Assembly: GCF_004217175.1 (NCBI RefSeq) | Contig: NZ_SHKI01000002.1 | Span: forward strand, 301,000 to 364,999 | Length of the DNA: 64,000 nt | Origin: Leucobacter luti | GTDB lineage: Bacteria; Actinomycetota; Actinomycetes; Actinomycetales; Microbacteriaceae | Direction of reading: 5' to 3' | Part shown: piece after piece, positions 60,585-64,000 of the stretch | How positions within the stretch are numbered: position 1 is the stretch's first letter | How the letters are laid out: the number at the start of each line of letters is the position of its first letter | The notes under the pieces: generated by a model | Database searches by the model: none | Told to the model about the DNA's origin: nothing | The model's input: the letters and a program-made list of their open reading frames with translations, nothing else | Translations under genes and position numbers: made by a program

Positions 60585-60997
60585 CCCGTGATTGGGTGAG
60601 TGGGGCGGGGTACCGGATCGGCGCCCCGCCCTGTTGGTGAGTTCGTCGGCCGCGTCGCCCGGTCCGTCCCCGTCGCCGCGCTCCGCGCCCGACGGGGCTC
60701 CCGGATTGGCCCTCAGGCCTCGAGTGCGATAGGTATTGGGAGGGCGAACCCGCCTATCCAGCCGTCGAAGGGACGCACACATCACCCCCGGACTCATTCC
60801 CGCCACCGTCACGCGCGGGCGCACCGAACCACCGGCACGCTCACGCTCCCCGCGATTCACAGCGCGCCGATCCCTGCGCTCAACCGGGTACTCCCGGCTC
60901 CTCATCCCCGTCTGCTGCATCCCCACTTAGCGTGTTTTCTTTCACTACGGTTCTCCGGCATCGTCGCCGACAATCCGCACTCTGAAAGGAAAACGCA
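60585..60997. other. Intergenic region between csoR and the symporter gene
   Basis: No gene seen. A GGGCGGGG/CCCCGCCC hairpin (60603-60631) probably ends csoR. A second structured element (60728-60758: GATAGG pairing with CCTATC around an inner GGG/CCC) and about 200 nt of leader precede the symporter, with AAAGGA just before its ATG. Confidence 0.5.
60603..60631 (+). terminator. Probable csoR terminator
   Basis: GGGCGGGG (60603-60610) pairs with CCCCGCCC (60624-60631) around a 13-nt loop, 19 nt after the csoR stop. Confidence 0.5.
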
Positions 60998-62671
60998 ATG
61001 GAAGAGCTCCAGCAGCTCTCGGGCCCGGTCGTCCTGGGCCTGTTCATCCTGTTCTTTGGCGCAAGCCTCATTATCTCGCTCCGGATCAGCCGGAAACGCG
61101 AGAACGCCGACGGCTACATGACCGGCGGCGGGCGCATCGGATTCGGCATCTCCGCCGCCTCCATGACCGCCACCTGGATCTGGGCCGCCTCAATGTACGC
61201 CTCGGCAACCTCCGGGTTCCAGTACGGCCTCTCCGGCCCGATCCACTACGGGCTCTGGGGTGCACTCATGATCCTGCTGATCTACCCGTTCGGGCGCCGG
61301 ATCAGGCAGGTCGCGCCTCGCGCGCACACCATCGCCGAGGTGATGTTCGCGCGGCACGGCCGCTCGAGCCAGCTCATGCTCGCCGGGTCAAACGTGCTGG
61401 GCAGCGTCATTAGCCTCACGTCGAACCTCATCGCCGGGGGCGCGCTGATCGACATGCTCTCCCCGTTCACGTTCACGCAGGGAGTGATCGCGATCGGCGC
61501 CGGCGTGCTGCTCTACACGCTCTGGGCGGGGTTCCGCGCCTCGGTGCTCACCGACTTCGTGCAGGTCGTGTTCATGCTCGGCGCCGTCGTGATCATCATC
61601 CCGGTCGTGTTCTTCGCGGCGGGCGGCCCAGAGCTGTTCGAGACCGGCGCGCACCGCCTCACCCCGCAGCAGGGCGACTTCTTCTCGTCCGACGCATTCT
61701 TCAACCAGGGTGCGCCCTACATTGCTGCGGTGCTCGCCTACGCGATCGGGAATCAGACCATCGCGCAGCGGCTGTTCGCGGTGCGCGAGGACCTGATCAA
61801 GAAGACGTTCGTCACCGCGACGGTCGGCTACGGTGCCACGATTATCGGCATCGGCATGCTCGGCGTGATCGCGCTGTACGCGGGGATCGAGCCGGCCGGC
61901 GGCGACGTGAACAACCTGATCCCGCAGCTCGCGGCGACGTACCTGCCGCCCGCGCTGCTCGCGCTGTTCTTCATCATGATCATCGGCTCGCTGTCGTCGA
62001 CGGCGGATGCGGATCTCACCGCCCTCGCCTCGATCGTGATGGCGGACATCTACGGCCAGAACGTTGCGGGTAAGGGGCGGGCGAACCCGCGCACGATGGT
62101 GCTGATCGGGCGGATTACGATGATCGTCGCGATCACGGCCGGGGTGTTCTTCGCCGGATCGCAGCTCAACATCCTCGACCTGCTGGTGTTTGTTGGCGCG
62201 CTCTGGGGCGCGCTCGTCTTCCCAGTGATCGCGAGCTTCTACTGGGATCGGGTGACGAACGCGGCGTTCAGCGTCGCCGTCGTCGCCGCGCTCGCCGCGT
62301 TCCTCCCGGTGCGCTTCGAGTGGATCAGTCTCGACGGGGGAGTCGGCCTCGTGAGCGACGTGCTCGCCACGATCGGAATCGGCGTGGTGCTTGGCCTCAT
62401 GGCCTTCGGGTTCTTTGGCAAGCGCGTCGCCTTCGTGGTCGCTGCGGTGTCAACGCTCGCCGCGGCGCCGTTTGCGATCGGCTTCCTGCACCAGTACCCG
62501 GTGCTCTCGGGCTCGCTCGTTGCATACGCGGTGAGCACGCTCGTGTGCGTGGCGATCACGCTCGCGTCGCGCCAACCTCGCTTTGACTTCGCGCTCATCT
62601 CGGAGCGCACGGGAGACTTCGACCCCGTGGATGAGCTACCGGCCGTGGAACTTGAAAGGAACCCCGCATGA
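60998..62671 (+). CDS. Sodium:solute symporter (SSS family)
   Basis: 557 residues, about 13 membrane helices of the LeuT-like SSS fold. Visible are the first helix, the family segment GYMTGGGRIGFGISAASMTATWIWAASMYASATSG, and GSLSSTADADLTALASIVMADIYGQ, which corresponds to the sodium-binding helix 8 region with its Ser/Thr residues. The solute is not clear; the sequence style is closer to the urea/polyamine-like branch than to proline carriers. AAAGGA precedes the ATG. The stop overlaps the start of a 45-residue ORF (ATGA). Confidence 0.88.
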   Translation: MEELQQLSGPVVLGLFILFFGASLIISLRISRKRENADGYMTGGGRIGFGISAASMTATWIWAASMYASATSGFQYGLSGPIHYGLWGALMILLIYPFGRRIRQVAPRAHTIAEVMFARHGRSSQLMLAGSNVLGSVISLTSNLIAGGALIDMLSPFTFTQGVIAIGAGVLLYTLWAGFRASVLTDFVQVVFMLGAVVIIIPVVFFAAGGPELFETGAHRLTPQQGDFFSSDAFFNQGAPYIAAVLAYAIGNQTIAQRLFAVREDLIKKTFVTATVGYGATIIGIGMLGVIALYAGIEPAGGDVNNLIPQLAATYLPPALLALFFIMIIGSLSSTADADLTALASIVMADIYGQNVAGKGRANPRTMVLIGRITMIVAITAGVFFAGSQLNILDLLVFVGALWGALVFPVIASFYWDRVTNAAFSVAVVAALAAFLPVRFEWISLDGGVGLVSDVLATIGIGVVLGLMAFGFFGKRVAFVVAAVSTLAAAPFAIGFLHQYPVLSGSLVAYAVSTLVCVAITLASRQPRFDFALISERTGDFDPVDELPAVELERNPA

Positions 62672-62805
62672 ATCTGAGTACGATCCTGCTGACCGTGTAC
62701 GTTCTCGTGTGGCCCGTGATTGTGGCGGGCACACTCACCGTGATCGTCAGGGCGTTCTTCGCCGACTGGCGGCAGGCGCGGCGTGAGGGGCGCCCAATTA
62801 TCTAG
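62668..62805 (+). CDS. Small membrane partner of the SSS transporter
   Basis: 45 residues (MNLSTILLTVYVLVWPVIVA...), one hydrophobic helix (about 4-30) and a basic tail (WRQARREGRPII). The ATG overlaps the symporter stop as ATGA, with GAAAGGA at good distance. Very small single-helix proteins encoded right after SSS and NSS transporters are known as symporter small subunits or accessory proteins; the position and topology fit. Its effect on transport is not known. Confidence 0.8.
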   Translation: MNLSTILLTVYVLVWPVIVAGTLTVIVRAFFADWRQARREGRPII

Positions 62806-62812
62806 GGGTGTG

Positions 62813-62865
62813 CCGGGGCGGGCAATGCCCGCCCCGGAGCCCGCGCGGCTAGCCCCGCGGGCTCC
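62813..62865. terminator. Two adjoining hairpins between convergent genes
   Basis: CCGGGGCGGGC/GCCCGCCCCGG (62813-62837, AAT loop) and GGAGCCCGCG/CGCGGGCTCC (62836-62865) abut each other between the symporter partner and yaeQ, one serving each direction. Confidence 0.7.
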
Positions 62866-62866
62866 G

Positions 62867-63406
62867 CTAGCCGACCCGGTGCTCGTGCACGGCCGAGCTG
62901 AGCGACGCGCCGTTCAGGTCGACGTAGAGCTGCCCCTCGGTGAGCGACACCGTCATGGTGTTGCGGCGCTCAAGTGGGGCGACCACGGTGTCGATAAATC
63001 CGGGATCGAACGATCGCACCACGATGTTCTCCGCCTCGTGGATCGTCTTGCCCTCCCACGAGGTGAGCAGCTTTGCCGCGTCGCGGTGGGTGTACACGGC
63101 GGTGCGGTCTGCGAGCTTGCTGCCGTGGTGGAGGCGTGCCGCATCAGGGGCGCCGATCTCGATCCACGCGGTGATGTGCCCCGTGAGGTCCCGCACCAGC
63201 ACCGCGGGTTCGTCGGTTGAGGAGACGCCGGCGCTGAACGCGATGCCCTCCTCGTACTCCAGGCAGTAGGCGAGGACCCGGGTGACCATGTATGCCGCGG
63301 TCTCAGACGGGTGGCGGGCGACGCGCAACTGCAGTTCGTCGTACACCCCGCGGTCCACGTCTGCCAGCTGGATCTCGAACGTGTGAATCGTCGCGCCTAG
63401 TGCCAT
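62867..63406 (-). CDS. yaeQ: YaeQ family protein
   Basis: 179 residues. The YaeQ fold (PD-(D/E)XK-like) is shown by MALGATIHTFEIQLADVDRGVYDELQLRVARHPSE, VTRVLAYCLEYEEGIAFSAGVSSTDEPAV, WIEIGAPDAARLHHGSKLAD and VSLTEGQLYVDLNG. The biochemical role is uncertain. The ATG at 63406 is preferred over the GTG at 63412 because TAGGCT (63415-63420) lies 8 nt before it, fitting leaderless expression; the GTG would be only 2 nt from that box. The upstream marR-like gene ends 30 nt away on the same strand. Confidence 0.9.
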   Translation of the reverse strand: MALGATIHTFEIQLADVDRGVYDELQLRVARHPSETAAYMVTRVLAYCLEYEEGIAFSAGVSSTDEPAVLVRDLTGHITAWIEIGAPDAARLHHGSKLADRTAVYTHRDAAKLLTSWEGKTIHEAENIVVRSFDPGFIDTVVAPLERRNTMTVSLTEGQLYVDLNGASLSSAVHEHRVG

Positions 63407-63414
63407 GTTCACTG

Positions 63415-63420
63415 AGCCTA
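63415..63420 (-). promoter_or_regulatory. -10 element of a probable leaderless yaeQ transcript
   Basis: TAGGCT on the minus strand ends 8 nt before the ATG at 63406. Confidence 0.4.
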
Positions 63421-63436
63421 GCGGGCGCGGCGGGAG

Positions 63437-64000
63437 CTAGTGGCCGGGCTGCGCCCAGTCTTCGCCGCTGACGTCGATCTCCGCGGCCATATCGCGCAGG
63501 AACCGCGTCACGACCTCGCGCTCTTCGGATGAGAGCCGGGCCGCGGCGTGGAAGCGCTTCGCCTGCTGCACGCCGACGGTGCGGTACGCGGCCTCGCGCG
63601 TCTCTGGGGTGACGGTGATCGCGAAGGCGCGCCGGTCACTGGGGTGGATCGCGCGCACCACGTGGCCGCCGCGCTCAAGCCGATCGAGCAGCTTGGTGGT
63701 TGAGGGGGTGGTGATCCGCAGGTGCGCCGCGATGGCGCCCGGCGTCGCAACGCGGCCCTCGTTTTCCGCGACGATGAGGAAGTGGAGCGCACGCATGTCG
63801 GTGCGGCCGAGCTTCATATAGGCGAGGGATGCCTCGGACAGTCGGTCCTCCGACTCGCGCAGCGCGCCGAGAGCCGACATCACAGCTCCGATCTCGCCGA
63901 GCGCTGCGGGGTCGAGGCCAGCGCGGTCGACGAGCCGGCCGTCAGGGTCATTGCTCTCGACATCGTAGATCCCGTCCGCGGTGGGGTGCGGTTCTGCATT
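63437..64000 (-). CDS. MarR-family transcriptional regulator (start beyond window)
   Basis: At least 187 residues; the frame stays open to the last base of the window, where the final codon is AAT, so the start is at or just past the edge. A GTG-ATG pair at 63883/63880 is an internal alternative but would remove the first helix (VDRAGLDPAALGEIGAVMSAL). The winged helix-turn-helix is clear: RTDMRALHFLIVAE, TPGAIAAHLRITTPSTTKLLDRLERGGHVVRAIHPSDRRAFAITVTPETRE, then the dimerisation helices. MarR proteins usually respond to phenolic or other small ligands; the ligand here is unknown. YaeQ follows on the same strand. Confidence 0.88.
   Translation of the reverse strand, partial: NAEPHPTADGIYDVESNDPDGRLVDRAGLDPAALGEIGAVMSALGALRESEDRLSEASLAYMKLGRTDMRALHFLIVAENEGRVATPGAIAAHLRITTPSTTKLLDRLERGGHVVRAIHPSDRRAFAITVTPETREAAYRTVGVQQAKRFHAAARLSSEEREVVTRFLRDMAAEIDVSGEDWAQPGH

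Overview
The window is very GC-rich, gene-dense bacterial chromosome. The gene content (class II histone deacetylase-like amidohydrolase, CG0192/maltokinase-N-like protein, fused dipeptide-ABC ATPases, LAxTG-anchored SdrD-B giant protein, many apparently leaderless genes) fits an actinobacterium. My best guess is Microbacteriaceae, perhaps Leucobacter-like; this rests on gene style only and was not checked by any search.

Layout. 1-7.97 kb: start of a sugar-type ABC binding lipoprotein (cut by the window edge), a histone-deacetylase-family amidohydrolase, an Lrp/AsnC regulator, xseA, ispH, a proline/alanine-rich membrane protein, and the divergent gluconeogenic pair fba / glpX. 7.97-9.96 kb: a 2-kb gene-free stretch carrying four copies of a long palindromic repeat with fixed internal spacing, plus a 138-bp tandem duplication. 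9.96-13.5 kb: rmuC, a DEDDh exonuclease and ychF. 13.75-30.6 kb: one 16.3-kb gene for a 5433-residue cell-wall-anchored surface protein (signal peptide, about eight C-terminal SdrD-B-type modules, LALTG sorting signal) followed by a coupled small membrane protein. 30.6-39.4 kb: a hypothetical gene between two copies of a 102-bp repeat, PhnA-like zinc-ribbon protein, TAP-like hydrolase lipoprotein, DUF4287 and DUF1345 proteins, a small alarmone synthetase, an APH-like kinase with a homocysteine S-methyltransferase, a membrane-anchored hypothetical and a CPBP protease.

39.6-50.9 kb: two consecutive complete peptide/nickel-type ABC importer operons. Each has a lipoprotein binding protein, two permeases and one ATPase gene carrying both nucleotide-binding domains, and each has a hairpin between the binding-protein gene and the permeases. 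50.9-51.6 kb: a second gene-free stretch with three more copies of the palindromic repeat family, again between convergent genes. 51.6-56.3 kb: Bcr/CflA efflux pump, typA/bipA, CG0192-like protein, tRNA-Pro(CGG), small membrane protein. 56.5-60.6 kb: a copper island with copA, a histidine-rich membrane-anchored protein, a 31-codon leader ORF that overlaps it as TGATG, two CsoR-type operators and divergent csoR. 61-64 kb: sodium:solute symporter with a 45-residue small partner, yaeQ, and a MarR regulator whose start lies beyond the window edge.

Three signals seem least explained by known annotation: the 19-bp-period palindromic repeat family at two convergent gene ends (8.3-9.3 kb and 51.0-51.5 kb), the giant LALTG surface protein with its coupled partner, and the translationally coupled short leader ORF of the copper operon. 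At least eleven genes have a TANNNT -10-like hexamer 6-8 nt before the start codon, which points to widespread leaderless translation.
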